From: Reinekea sp. G2M2-21
GTDB taxonomy: Bacteria > Pseudomonadota > Gammaproteobacteria > Pseudomonadales > Natronospirillaceae
Assembly: GCF_015687175.1 (NCBI RefSeq)
Contig: NZ_JADPQG010000001.1
Span: 620,001 to 684,000 of the forward strand
Direction: 5' to 3'
DNA: 64,000 bases
The notes beneath the pieces are model-generated. The model searched no databases. It saw only the letters and a list, made by a program, of their open reading frames with translations, and had not been told where the DNA came from. The position numbers and the translations under genes were made by a program. The stretch's first letter is position 1. The number at the start of each line of letters is the position of its first letter. Below, one piece after another: positions 46,539 to 56,231 of this stretch.

Positions 46539-47540
46539 ATGGAACAGCTGGGCCTGATTGCCGATATCGGTGGAACCAATGCTCGCTTTGCTCTCACACC
46601 AATTCGGAATATTGAAGCGGGTGGCGATCTGGTGTTGGCGGAATCGGATCTGATTGCGCCTACCGCACTGAATGGGGCGGAATATGGCACTATCCTGGAG
46701 GCAATTGAGGCTTATCTGGCCGGTCCAGCCAAAGATTATCCGCGCCCTGAGCATTCCGTGATGGCGATTGCCTGCCCGACGGATCAAGATCAGATTACCA
46801 TGACCAACCACACTTGGGCATTTAAAGTGTCGGAACTCAAAGCAACGCTTGGGTTTAACACCCTGAAATTTATTAATGACTACAACGCACTGGCCAATGC
46901 GATTCCTCAGCTGGATGAAAACAGTCTGATTAAGGTGGGCCGTGGTGAAGCGGTTAAAGGTAAGCCTATCGCCGTGACCGGCCCTGGAACCGGACTGGGC
47001 TTGGCGGCACTGGCGTTTAGTGATGTCGGACCGGTGACATTGGAAACCGAAGGCGGTCATGCTCATTTCGCGCCAACCAATCATGTGGAAATTGATATCC
47101 TTTCGTTTCTGTTGACCAAATATGAGCGAGTTTCTAATGAGCGTTTGATTTCAGGTATGGGGTTGGAAAACATTTATCAGGCTCTGGCCGCTAAAGCAGG
47201 TAATGAAAGCCAGCTTACCGCGCCTGAAATATCCAAAGCCGCACTGGACAAGTCAGATGCTTTATGTGAGCAGGCACTGGCCCATTTTTGTGCGATATGC
47301 GGCAGTTACGCCGGTGATGTCGCGCTGACCATTGGCGCCAAAGGTGGCGTGTACATTACCGGTGGTATCATTCCCCGGTTTATTGAGTATTTTAAGCTAA
47401 GTGATTTTCGCGCCCGTTTTGAAGCAAAAGCGCGTCTATCCGGATTTGTCGAGGATATTCCGACATTTGTCGTGGTCGCTGAACAACCTGGGTTATTGGG
47501 TTCCGCTGCTGTATTGAACCATATGTTGAACCACGCCTGA
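46539..47540 (+). CDS. glk: Glucokinase (E. coli Glk type)
   Basis: Glucokinase phosphorylates glucose at the expense of ATP. The 333-residue product opens with the phosphate motif LGLIADIGGTNARFAL and has FINDYNALANAIP, VTGPGTGLGLAAL and ETEGGHAHFAP (catalytic and sugar-binding segments), as in the E. coli family rather than the ROK family. GAGGAA is 7 bases upstream of the ATG. It is followed by a terminator and diverges from hexR, so HexR may set glucose entry. Confidence 0.94.
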   Translation: MEQLGLIADIGGTNARFALTPIRNIEAGGDLVLAESDLIAPTALNGAEYGTILEAIEAYLAGPAKDYPRPEHSVMAIACPTDQDQITMTNHTWAFKVSELKATLGFNTLKFINDYNALANAIPQLDENSLIKVGRGEAVKGKPIAVTGPGTGLGLAALAFSDVGPVTLETEGGHAHFAPTNHVEIDILSFLLTKYERVSNERLISGMGLENIYQALAAKAGNESQLTAPEISKAALDKSDALCEQALAHFCAICGSYAGDVALTIGAKGGVYITGGIIPRFIEYFKLSDFRARFEAKARLSGFVEDIPTFVVVAEQPGLLGSAAVLNHMLNHA

Positions 47541-47653
47541 TTAGACTGAACGCTCCGGCTGGTCTGTCAGTTTTTCGGCTGTTTAATTTAATTAATCAAC
47601 GGAAGGACACGGCGACTCCGAGCACACTAGAAGCGACCCGCTCTTTATTTAGG

Positions 47654-47681
47654 CCACACGGAGTGATCTGTGTGGTTTTTT
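47654..47681 (+). terminator. Rho-independent terminator of glk
   Basis: CCACACGGA (47654-47662), GTGA loop, TCTGTGTGG (47667-47675), followed by six T. One G-T wobble in the 9-bp stem. Confidence 0.88.
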
Positions 47682-47731
47682 AACGTACGCAGTACTGACT
47701 CACCGAATTGATCGGCAGCAGAGGGATGCAC

Positions 47732-50700
47732 ATGTCTACTATCGAAATTGACCAGATCACAAACACTTTGGATAACTGGTTTGAATTGACCGAGAAAACC
47801 ATACTCTGCCGACAGGATTCACAAACCGGGTTGTTCCCAGCCAGTACCGATGTGAATGGCCATGGCGATTATACTGACGCTTGGGTTCGCGATAACGTCT
47901 ATTCCATTATGGCGGTGTGGGGGCTTTGGCTCGGGTATCGAAAATTCGATCATTTCCCCGCACGAAAAACCAAATTGGAAGACAGTACCATCAGTTTGAT
48001 GCGCGGTTTGTTGACTGCGATGATGCGTCAGACTCACAAAGTTGAGCGGTTTAAATATACCCAAAATCCGTTGGATGCACTGCACGCAAAATACGACACT
48101 CAGTCTGGCCAAGTCGTCGTTGACGATGATAAATGGGGGCACCTGCAGTTAGATGCGACATCAATTTTCTTATTGATGTTGGCACAAATGACACGATCTG
48201 GTCTGGCCATTATCAAATCCGTTGAAGAAGTCAGTTTCATACAAAACCTGGTTTGGTATGTCGGGCGAGGGTATCGCACACCCGATTACGGTATTTGGGA
48301 ACGAGGAAATAAAATCAACAACGGTCGTGTAGAAATAAATGCGTCCTCCGTCGGTATGGTGAAATCGGCTTTGCAAGCAATGCGGGGGCTCAATTTATTA
48401 CCCGAACGAGGTGAAAAAATTGGCACCATTCATGTTATGGAAGATGAAATCGCTCGTTGCCGGACCACACTGGAAAATCTGCTACCCAGGGAATCGTTGT
48501 CTAAAGAGGTGGATGCCGCCTGTTTATCCATTATCGGTTTTCCTGCCTTCGCGATCGAAAACGAAAAACTAGTCGATAAAACGCGTCGTCATATTCTCGA
48601 TAAGTTGGCAGGACCTTACGGTTGTAAACGGTTTTTATTAGACGGTCATCAGACGGTTCTGGAAGATCATGATCGTTTGCATTACGAATTGAATGAACTG
48701 CGCAACTTCGAGCACATCGAGTCGGAATGGCCATTGTTCTACGCCTTCCTGTTTTTGGAGAGCCTGTTTAAAGACGATGTTGCAGAGATGGATCGTTATC
48801 GGGAGCTACTTGATAAATTGCGGGTTGAAAAGGACGGCATGTTATTACTGCCAGAGCTTTACTACGTGGCGGCGGAACAGGTAGCTGCAGAGAAGGCCAA
48901 TCCCGGCTCTCAGATCAGGCAGCCGAATAACAATGTTCCCCTAGTTTGGACTCAATCACTCTATACCTTGGGTTGTCTTGTTCATGACGGCATTCTGACC
49001 ACTGCAGATATTGATCCTCTCGCGGTTCATGAGCGTGTCGGTCAGTCTTTTCAGCCTCGCGTTTCTGTCGTGATTCTGGCCGATTCAGAGACCACGAAGT
49101 CGCAATTAATAGAAGCAGGGGTTACGTCTTACACATCGTCAGATATCGAGCCGATTCGGGTGCACAGTGCCAGCGAGTTGAGTCGAGTTTTTCACGTGGT
49201 CGGGCAGAATCAGTCATTGGGTTTGACGGGCCGGCCGCAGAGAAATCCGAGAACGCTGGCGACCAGTAAGCTTTACGAGTTATCCGGGGAGACTGTTGCA
49301 TTTTTACCGCAATTCATGAATCGGGATCGGTTTTATTTGGCCAGCGATAACCAATGGCTGGTGGAATTACTTAAAGCAGAAATAGCATACGTGTCTCGCC
49401 ACTGGCAAGAGTTACAGGATCCTGTATTCGTACTGGACGTTAACGAGTCTATGCTCAACAATGCAAACGCAAAAGAGCTTTTACAGTTGTTTAAAGACAT
49501 TGAAGCGGATGCTCTCGAATCGGTGCGTACACGGTTGGTGAATCCTTTGGTTTCCTTGCCTGAATTGACCATTGAGAAAATTGAAGATCTGAAGGACTAC
49601 CAATTGCCCATCAGTTCGATTCAATTGGGTGTGCGCAGAAAAAAATGGTTACCGTTCAATCTAGGGGAAAGTAAGCCGGAAACGAAATCGGTGTTGACCC
49701 TGTTGCGACCAGAACAAGAAAGTGAAGAGTTACTGACTGAGCTGAAGGGGACCGCCAATTTATTTACCCAATGTGAACTGTTAAAGCAGCTGGTGGGGCG
49801 TCATGGCTTGGATTTCGAAAGCGGTATTGCGCCGTTAGTAACACTTCGGCTGTTAGTTACCGAGCTCTATGAAACGGCTTCTGAGCATCAACTTTGGAGT
49901 GTCATGCGCACCAGTGCCGGATTGCTGGGGAAGTACTGGAGTGGCTTAGAGGATAGCGTAGCTGAAATCTTGTCCCGACAGCGGATTATGGTTGTGGGGC
50001 GTGCCTTTTCGGATCAAGGTACTATTAGCACGCCGATTCAGAATAAAACCATTATCGAGATTATTCAGCAGAACACGGCGCAGGATCCACGTGAAGCCAT
50101 TTTGAATCAAGAAATACTGATTATGCTGTCCGCCATCATGCGCGGGCAACCCGATTTACTATCCGGTATGAAAACGCTGCGCCCTGGTCATCTGGCCATG
50201 CTTATATTGGGGCAGTTGGCGGCTGAGCGATCACTGGAACCGGACTTTGCATTTGAGGCAATCGCGGCGCTGTCACCGCACGCGTTGCAGTCAAGAATCA
50301 TTAATATCCTGGGGCACTATCAAGACGAGTTAGATCGTTTATTTGCCACAGAATCTCTGCACAGTCACGGCAAGGTAAACCTGAATGAAGCGCGGACCGT
50401 CAGCTCACAGGTTCCAACGCTTGGGTCTGCGCGCAACTGGATGCAGTGGCGAGAACAGCAGGGCGTAATGCCTCGTCTAGCGGATACTTTTTATGAACGG
50501 TTCTGGAACGTGCTCAAGCAATGTCGCGGGGTCGTGGTCGGTGATCGGTTTGATTCGCGTAGTCGCCTGGATGCCGCCAATGTGCTGGATTCCATGACCG
50601 CTGGCGAACCTCAGTTTGCGTTGTTGATAGAACGCTTGCTGAACAAGATTCAGTCTCCGTCATATCGTCAAATGACCATTGAGGCTCTGCAGGCCATAAT

Positions 50701-50971
50701 GTCCTTGATGGAATCCAACCCTGATCTGAGATTAGAGGACTACCTAATTGTTGAAGTGGTCATAGCGCACGCCGTTCGGTTGAATTGGATCAATCAATAT
50801 CCGGCGCAGGTCTCGAACTACAACCAATATCGAGGTCAGGCATGGCAAGCCTTTTACCAGAATCCACCGGAGCGGATTGCCAATCGCATTGTCGATGCCA
50901 TGACTTATCTGATCGAGCAGGGGCACCATGAGCAGATGTCCGATGGTGGCATCGGTGAGTCGTTGAACTAG
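47732..50971 (+). CDS. Phosphorylase kinase alpha/beta-like GH15-family protein
   Basis: This 1,079-residue protein resembles the regulatory alpha/beta subunits of eukaryotic phosphorylase kinase, whose N-terminal half is a glucoamylase-like (GH15) alpha/alpha barrel. The barrel signs are TDAWVRDNVYSIMAVWGLWLGYRK, WGHLQLDATSIFLLMLAQM, YGIWERGNKINNGRVEINASS and NNNVPLVWTQSLYTLGCL. The C-terminal half (about 620-1080) is helical with no domain I recognise. No signal peptide is seen, so it is cytoplasmic, unlike secreted glucoamylases. With malQ next, a role in alpha-glucan or maltodextrin use or its control is likely. I chose ATG 47732, after GAGGG; ATG 47726 and TTG 47708 are alternatives. Confidence 0.85.
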   Translation: MSTIEIDQITNTLDNWFELTEKTILCRQDSQTGLFPASTDVNGHGDYTDAWVRDNVYSIMAVWGLWLGYRKFDHFPARKTKLEDSTISLMRGLLTAMMRQTHKVERFKYTQNPLDALHAKYDTQSGQVVVDDDKWGHLQLDATSIFLLMLAQMTRSGLAIIKSVEEVSFIQNLVWYVGRGYRTPDYGIWERGNKINNGRVEINASSVGMVKSALQAMRGLNLLPERGEKIGTIHVMEDEIARCRTTLENLLPRESLSKEVDAACLSIIGFPAFAIENEKLVDKTRRHILDKLAGPYGCKRFLLDGHQTVLEDHDRLHYELNELRNFEHIESEWPLFYAFLFLESLFKDDVAEMDRYRELLDKLRVEKDGMLLLPELYYVAAEQVAAEKANPGSQIRQPNNNVPLVWTQSLYTLGCLVHDGILTTADIDPLAVHERVGQSFQPRVSVVILADSETTKSQLIEAGVTSYTSSDIEPIRVHSASELSRVFHVVGQNQSLGLTGRPQRNPRTLATSKLYELSGETVAFLPQFMNRDRFYLASDNQWLVELLKAEIAYVSRHWQELQDPVFVLDVNESMLNNANAKELLQLFKDIEADALESVRTRLVNPLVSLPELTIEKIEDLKDYQLPISSIQLGVRRKKWLPFNLGESKPETKSVLTLLRPEQESEELLTELKGTANLFTQCELLKQLVGRHGLDFESGIAPLVTLRLLVTELYETASEHQLWSVMRTSAGLLGKYWSGLEDSVAEILSRQRIMVVGRAFSDQGTISTPIQNKTIIEIIQQNTAQDPREAILNQEILIMLSAIMRGQPDLLSGMKTLRPGHLAMLILGQLAAERSLEPDFAFEAIAALSPHALQSRIINILGHYQDELDRLFATESLHSHGKVNLNEARTVSSQVPTLGSARNWMQWREQQGVMPRLADTFYERFWNVLKQCRGVVVGDRFDSRSRLDAANVLDSMTAGEPQFALLIERLLNKIQSPSYRQMTIEALQAIMSLMESNPDLRLEDYLIVEVVIAHAVRLNWINQYPAQVSNYNQYRGQAWQAFYQNPPERIANRIVDAMTYLIEQGHHEQMSDGGIGESLN

Positions 50972-51206
50972 TTTGCGGTGGAAACCTCTAACTGAGGTCG
51001 AAGGAATGTGAGGTATGGCAGGAATAGGCCTAAGAAGTGGGTTGTAGGTTGATCTCAAACTACTTTCCACCCCGCTGAAAATCCTTCCTGACTTTTTAAT
51101 TTCCAATGCGTGTAAGCGGTTGCCCTCCACTAAACTGAGCCGCAATTAAAACTGTCATGTATGACGTTGGTCCAGAACCAGGTCAGAAATTGTTAAGGGG
51201 TTTGCA
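50972..51206. other. Intergenic region before malQ
   Basis: About 235 bases. AAGGGG 6 bases before the malQ start is a good ribosome site. No clear hairpin terminator follows the GH15-like gene, so malQ may be in the same transcript. Confidence 0.5.
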
Positions 51207-53399
51207 ATGGCGAATTATGAGCTTACGTCGAAAGTCGCTCATCTACGCAAGATTTCCAGGAGCTTTGTCGATTACCGCGGTGTTGAGGCTGAGGTTCCGT
51301 TTGAGAATATTGAATTAATACTGAAAGCGATGGGTTACGACCTGGATAATGATCAGAAGTTAGGTCATGACGCATGGCAGCTGGATACGCATCAATGGCA
51401 CACTCTGTTGGAACCCATCACGGTCCTTTCGCCATTACGCGACTATTGGGGTATTAATGTCTATGTCAAAGACTATGAGTTAAGTAGTACGGGTAGCTGG
51501 CGAATAGAAACTGAGCAGGGTGATGTCCTTGAGGGTCAGTTCAATCTGGAGTTCTTAACGCAGACTGGCGACTATTGGATGGAAGGGGTGCAGCATGTTC
51601 GACGTATCGTACCTCTGCCGACAGATTTGCCATTGGGTTACCACACCATTCAAGTAACCGTGAATGACGCACAGATGGCTACATCGCTGATCGTGACCCC
51701 TAAGACCAGTTATCATAACGAACCCATGCATCGCGGTGACAAAACCTGGGGTACGGCAATACAGCTGTATACTCTGCGATCTCAGAATAACTGGGGCATG
51801 GGTGATTTCAGTGACCTTGCGCAGTTGATGAAAGATATGGCGGCGCAAGGTGCTGACGTGATTGGCCTGAATCCGATTCATGCGCTCTATCCGATCAGTC
51901 CCGAGCATTGCAGTCCTTATAGTCCCTCAAACCGAAGTTTTCTCAATGTTTTGTACACCGACGTAACCGCCGTCCCAGAGTTTGACGAATCAGCCGCGTT
52001 GAAGCGTAAAATCGCCAGCAAAACGTTCGCCGCACGCGTTGCACAGTTACGTGAAAGTGATGATGTTTTTTACCCAGGCGTCAGTGCACTTAAGTTTGAA
52101 TGTTTTGAACTGTTGTTTGCTGCATTTAAGAAAAATCATCTTGGTCAGGGAACCGAGCGTGAGGCCGCTTTTAATCGCTTTGTTGAAGAGCAAGGTGAGC
52201 CTTTACAGAATCAGGCTTTGTTCGACGCACTTCTGGCACATTTTAAGGCGCTGGACATCAATGCCTGGGGCTGGCCTGTTTGGCCAGAGGCCTATAAAGA
52301 TCATAAGTCCGCTGAAGTGGCTGAATTCGCAGCACAGAATGAAGAAGCGATCACCTACTGGATGTATCTGCAATTTATTGCCGATGAACAATTACAGCAG
52401 GTCGATCAGCTGGCGAAAGATCTAGGCATGAAAATTGGCTTGTACCGAGACCTCGCGGTTGGAGCCGATCGTGGAGGTGCTGAAGTCTGGGGAAATAAAG
52501 AAAACTTTTGTCTTGATGCAGCGGTGGGTGCTCCACCGGATGCATTGGGGCCCAATGGTCAAAACTGGGGCTTACCGCCGCTCGACCCGATTAAACTGAA
52601 AAATGAAGGATATCAGACCTTTATTACGCTTTTGCGCAATAATATGCGGGCTTGCGGAGCCTTGCGGATTGATCACGCCTTGGCTCTGTTGCGTCTGTGG
52701 TGGTGCCCGCCCGGGAAAACGGCAGCTTTTGGGGCTTATGTTTACTACGATTTGTTTGATCTTCTGGGTATTCTTAACCTCGAATCGCAGCGCAATCAGT
52801 GTATGGTTATCGCTGAAGACTTGGGGACGGTTCCGGACGAGATCACTGAATTTTTTCCGAAAGCAGAACTCTATTCAAACAAGGTCTTTTATTTTGAAAT
52901 TGATGATGTGAGTTGTACCGAACCAGAGCAATACGCTCCTAAAGCCCTGGCAATCGTTTGCAACCATGATATGCCCACCGTTAAGGCTTATTGGAACAAG
53001 AGTGATCTTGATCTGCGCAAACAGCTCAATATGTTTGCCAGTGAGCAAGATTATCAGGACGAATGCGCTGCCCGTGAAAAAGCGAAGCGATTAATTCTTG
53101 AAGCGCTGGCAAAACATGGCCGCTTACCTACTGGTATTACCACCAATCCAGATGATCTTGACGAGATGACGCAAGATCTGTGTTTCGCCATTCACCAACA
53201 TCTGGCCTCCAGCGCGTCGCAGATTATTGCTGTTCAGCTGGAAGATATGATGTTGATCAATAAGCCTGTCAATATCCCGGGTACCAGTGACGAATACCCA
53301 AACTGGCGACGAAAACTGTCGCAAAGCAGTGAGGAATTGTTTGAGCGAAGCGATATCCAGGCATTTTGCCAAAAAATTAACCAATTGAGAGCAAATTAG
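51207..53399 (+). CDS. malQ: 4-alpha-glucanotransferase (amylomaltase)
   Basis: MalQ moves alpha-1,4-glucan chains between maltodextrins and releases glucose. The 730-residue product is a GH77 enzyme of the long bacterial type, with N-terminal extra beta domain (1-150) and barrel motifs: LYTLRSQNNWGMGDFSDL, CSPYSPSNRSFLNVLY, the nucleophile region GALRIDHALAL, the acid/base region MVIAEDLGTVP and the third acid in ICNHDMPTVKAYW. Released glucose would enter through glk just upstream. A strong terminator follows. Confidence 0.94.
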   Translation: MANYELTSKVAHLRKISRSFVDYRGVEAEVPFENIELILKAMGYDLDNDQKLGHDAWQLDTHQWHTLLEPITVLSPLRDYWGINVYVKDYELSSTGSWRIETEQGDVLEGQFNLEFLTQTGDYWMEGVQHVRRIVPLPTDLPLGYHTIQVTVNDAQMATSLIVTPKTSYHNEPMHRGDKTWGTAIQLYTLRSQNNWGMGDFSDLAQLMKDMAAQGADVIGLNPIHALYPISPEHCSPYSPSNRSFLNVLYTDVTAVPEFDESAALKRKIASKTFAARVAQLRESDDVFYPGVSALKFECFELLFAAFKKNHLGQGTEREAAFNRFVEEQGEPLQNQALFDALLAHFKALDINAWGWPVWPEAYKDHKSAEVAEFAAQNEEAITYWMYLQFIADEQLQQVDQLAKDLGMKIGLYRDLAVGADRGGAEVWGNKENFCLDAAVGAPPDALGPNGQNWGLPPLDPIKLKNEGYQTFITLLRNNMRACGALRIDHALALLRLWWCPPGKTAAFGAYVYYDLFDLLGILNLESQRNQCMVIAEDLGTVPDEITEFFPKAELYSNKVFYFEIDDVSCTEPEQYAPKALAIVCNHDMPTVKAYWNKSDLDLRKQLNMFASEQDYQDECAAREKAKRLILEALAKHGRLPTGITTNPDDLDEMTQDLCFAIHQHLASSASQIIAVQLEDMMLINKPVNIPGTSDEYPNWRRKLSQSSEELFERSDIQAFCQKINQLRAN

Positions 53400-53462
53400 A
53401 TCGCCGTTCAAGGCGAATTCTGATGTTGGTCGAAAAACAACCTGAATTAGGTCGATGCTCTG

Positions 53463-53488
53463 AAACCCAGGTATATCCTGGGTTTTTT
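53463..53488 (+). terminator. Rho-independent terminator of malQ
   Basis: AAACCCAGG (53463-53471), loop TATAT, CCTGGGTTT (53477-53485), then TTT. Confidence 0.9.
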
Positions 53489-53716
53489 ATGGTTTTGAGA
53501 TGACATATATCATTAACTCGCACTTTAGACTGGACATTGGTTGTATAATTACGGCTATAATGGCCTTCATCGACTGATTTCCAGATTTACGCTGAAATAA
53601 AACTACAAAACAGCGAAACAGGTGTTGATAATCCCTTGGGGTTTACATCTGCACGGTCCCAAAGCGCTGGCGCTATTGGGTAACGGTTAAGATTACGACA
53701 AAACGAGTGGAAGCTG
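53489..53716. promoter_or_regulatory. Promoter region of the MalK/UgpC-type gene
   Basis: TATAAT at 53556-53561 is preceded by GGACAT 18 bases upstream (a weak -35), giving a leader of about 150 bases. A long leader with no ORF may hold post-transcriptional control. No known riboswitch is recognised. Confidence 0.4.
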
Positions 53717-54811
53717 ATGGCAAGTATCAAATTTGAAAAAGTGATAAAAAGCTATGGTGATGTAAACATCATTAAAGGCTTGGATTTAGATATCCATGAT
53801 AAAGAATTCATGGTTCTGGTTGGACCTTCTGGTTGTGGTAAGTCTACGACGCTACGGATGATCGCCGGCCTTGAAGAAATCACCGATGGTAAGCTCTACA
53901 TTGGCGATCGTGTGGTGAACACTGTGCACCCTAAAGATCGTGATGTTGCCATGGTGTTTCAGAGTTACGCTCTGTACCCACACATGACGGTTTATGAAAA
54001 CATCGCGTTCGGTTTACGTCTGCGCAAGATGGCCAAAGATGAAATCGATCGTTTGGTTACTGAAGCGGCAGAAACGTTAGGCTTGGCTCACTTGTTGGAT
54101 CGTAAGCCAAAAGCTTTGTCTGGTGGTCAGCGTCAGCGTGTTGCTTTGGGTCGCGCTATCGTTCGTAAGCCTTCTGTGTTTCTGTTTGACGAGCCTTTAT
54201 CAAACTTGGATGCAGAACTTCGTGTTCAGATGCGTGCCGAAATTGCGAACTTGCAAAAACGTCTGGGTATTACCTCTGTCTATGTTACGCACGATCAGGT
54301 TGAAGCAATGACTATGGGCGACCGTATTGCAGTATTGCATGATGGAAACCTGCGTCAAGTTGGCTCACCTTTGGATCTGTACGATACTCCGGCAAACGTA
54401 TTTGTTGCTCAGTTCATTGGTACCCCTAATATGAACATTCTGAAAATGAATGTCTCTGAAGACGGTAAGCAGCTGGTGCACGCGGATGTCACCATCAATA
54501 CTCCGGACAACTGGAAAGAAGGCGTTGAAGCCCGTAAGGGAAAAGAAGTCTTTGTTGGTTTCCGTCCTGAGCATGTGCGTGGTTCGGAAGAACATGAGTG
54601 GAAAAACACCGCCGTTATCAATGGTAAAGTGAGTATTGTCGAAACGTTGGGCCATGAAGTGGTCGTGCATATGTCTCTGGATCATGAGAAGAAAGAGTTT
54701 ATCGCGAAGATGGACGTGCACAAGACGCCACAACTGGGTAGCACAGTAGAACTGCATATCAATACCGATAAGTTGCACCTGTTCGATGGTGAAACCGAAG
54801 AGCGACTGTAA
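53717..54811 (+). CDS. ABC transporter ATPase, MalK/UgpC family
   Basis: This 364-residue ATPase powers sugar importers of the CUT1 class. It has Walker A GPSGCGKST (residues 38-46), Q-loop, signature LSGGQRQRVALGRAI, Walker B VFLFDEPLSNLDAE, and a C-terminal TOBE/OB regulatory domain (about 235-364). No binding protein or permease gene is adjacent, so this ATPase is an orphan that could serve one or several importers elsewhere. Codon use looks adapted (few rare codons), which suggests strong expression. Sugar specificity cannot be fixed; maltose, trehalose or glycerol-phosphate are candidates. Confidence 0.9.
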   Translation: MASIKFEKVIKSYGDVNIIKGLDLDIHDKEFMVLVGPSGCGKSTTLRMIAGLEEITDGKLYIGDRVVNTVHPKDRDVAMVFQSYALYPHMTVYENIAFGLRLRKMAKDEIDRLVTEAAETLGLAHLLDRKPKALSGGQRQRVALGRAIVRKPSVFLFDEPLSNLDAELRVQMRAEIANLQKRLGITSVYVTHDQVEAMTMGDRIAVLHDGNLRQVGSPLDLYDTPANVFVAQFIGTPNMNILKMNVSEDGKQLVHADVTINTPDNWKEGVEARKGKEVFVGFRPEHVRGSEEHEWKNTAVINGKVSIVETLGHEVVVHMSLDHEKKEFIAKMDVHKTPQLGSTVELHINTDKLHLFDGETEERL

Positions 54812-54833
54812 TCTGCCTCGGATTGCTTAGCGG

Positions 54834-54862
54834 AAAAAGCCGACGTTTATGTCGGCTTTTTT
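54834..54862 (+). terminator. Rho-independent terminator after the ABC ATPase gene
   Basis: AAAAAGCCGAC (54834-54844), loop GTTTAT, GTCGGCTTTTTT (54851-54862). Confidence 0.93.
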
Positions 54863-54985
54863 GTCCTTGTCGCCCGTACTTGTTTATATTTGCACAGTAC
54901 TGACAAGCTGACTGTGAAAACGGGCACGCTCAATGTTAAGAGAAATGGTTACACTAGGTTGTATTCGACTTAATCTGAGGTAGGA

Positions 54986-56215
54986 ATGAAATTTCAAATC
55001 GCGTCACCCAGTCACTATTTTACCGATCTCCGCTTACCTTGGTCCCGGCATCTGAACGATTGGCCGGAAGAGCATTTTGTCGAAGTCGCCCGTGGCATAC
55101 ATCGCAACGTAGTGAAGTTCATTTCCCACAAAGATCAGGTGTATGCGCTAAAAGAATTAGCGACACCCATTGCCCGCAATGAATATCGGTTGTTACGTGA
55201 ACTGGAGGAATTGGGGCTGCCAGTAGTCGAGCCAGTGGGTTTGGTGACACATCGGGATGAAAACGTCAGTGCCGCGCAATCGAACGGCGCCGCACCGACC
55301 ACGAGTGTTGAAAATCGTGGTTTGCTTATTACCAACTATCTTGTCGGTGCGCTTCCATATCGAATCATTATTCAGCAAGGCATTTCGCCGGAGCAAATGC
55401 ATCAGATGTTGGACGCCTTGGCGGAACTGTTGGTTCGTTTGCACCTATCGGGTTTTTATTGGGGAGATTGTTCCTTTTCCAATGCGTTATTTCGCCGGGA
55501 TGCTGGACTGATGGCGGCGTATCTGGTTGATGCGGAAACCGGTGAATTACTCGATGAATTGACTGATCGTCGGCGGGAATTTGATCTGGATTTAGCCCAT
55601 ACCAATATAGCTGGCGATTTAATGGACCTGGAAGCGTCAGTGGGCTTGCCGGGTCAATTAGACCCAGTAGATCTGGCAGATTCGCTGGTAGAGCGTTACC
55701 GAAATTTGTGGGCTGAGCTGACACGTTCAGATGTGTTTGATCCTGAAGATCAATATCTGATTGAAAAACGCATCAGCCGGCTTAACGAATTAGGCTTTGA
55801 CGTTGAAGAAATGGAGATCACCACAGTTGATAACGGGAAGCAAGTTAAGATGGTCCCGAGAGTTGTGGAACACTGGCATCATAAGCGCCGACTGGCGTCG
55901 CTGACCGGCCTGCAGGTGCAGGAAAATCAGGCTCGTCGATTATTGAATAGCTTGAACCGATACCGGATTATCTTGTCTGAACAAGATGGTCGGGATGTGC
56001 CTTTGCCTGTTGCCGCCTATCGGTGGATTGCGGAAGTGTTTAACCCATCCGTACAAACCATTCCTCATGAGTTGAAAGGGGGGCTTGATGATGCTGAGCT
56101 TTTTCATGAAATACTTGAGCATCGCTGGTATCTCAGTGAAGCAAGCGGTTCAGATGTGGGAATGCCATTTGCCTCAAAGAGCTATGTCGAAAACGTCCTG
56201 AAGAAGCGCGTTTAG
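54986..56215 (+). CDS. DUF4032 family kinase-like protein
   Basis: This 409-residue protein has a lipopolysaccharide-kinase-like protein kinase fold in its N-terminal half: nucleotide lysine in VYALKELATP (about 53), catalytic loop FYWGDCSFSNALF (about 155-167), and metal-binding acid in AYLVDAETGE (about 175-184), then the DUF4032 domain in the C-terminal half (DVEEMEITTVDNGKQVKMVPRVVEHWHHKRRLASLTGL). The family's substrate is unknown. The catalytic residues needed for phosphotransfer appear to be present. It has its own promoter region downstream of a terminator, so it is not in the ATPase operon. Confidence 0.82.
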   Translation: MKFQIASPSHYFTDLRLPWSRHLNDWPEEHFVEVARGIHRNVVKFISHKDQVYALKELATPIARNEYRLLRELEELGLPVVEPVGLVTHRDENVSAAQSNGAAPTTSVENRGLLITNYLVGALPYRIIIQQGISPEQMHQMLDALAELLVRLHLSGFYWGDCSFSNALFRRDAGLMAAYLVDAETGELLDELTDRRREFDLDLAHTNIAGDLMDLEASVGLPGQLDPVDLADSLVERYRNLWAELTRSDVFDPEDQYLIEKRISRLNELGFDVEEMEITTVDNGKQVKMVPRVVEHWHHKRRLASLTGLQVQENQARRLLNSLNRYRIILSEQDGRDVPLPVAAYRWIAEVFNPSVQTIPHELKGGLDDAELFHEILEHRWYLSEASGSDVGMPFASKSYVENVLKKRV

Positions 56216-56231
56216 CTACCCCTGGCTGCGG

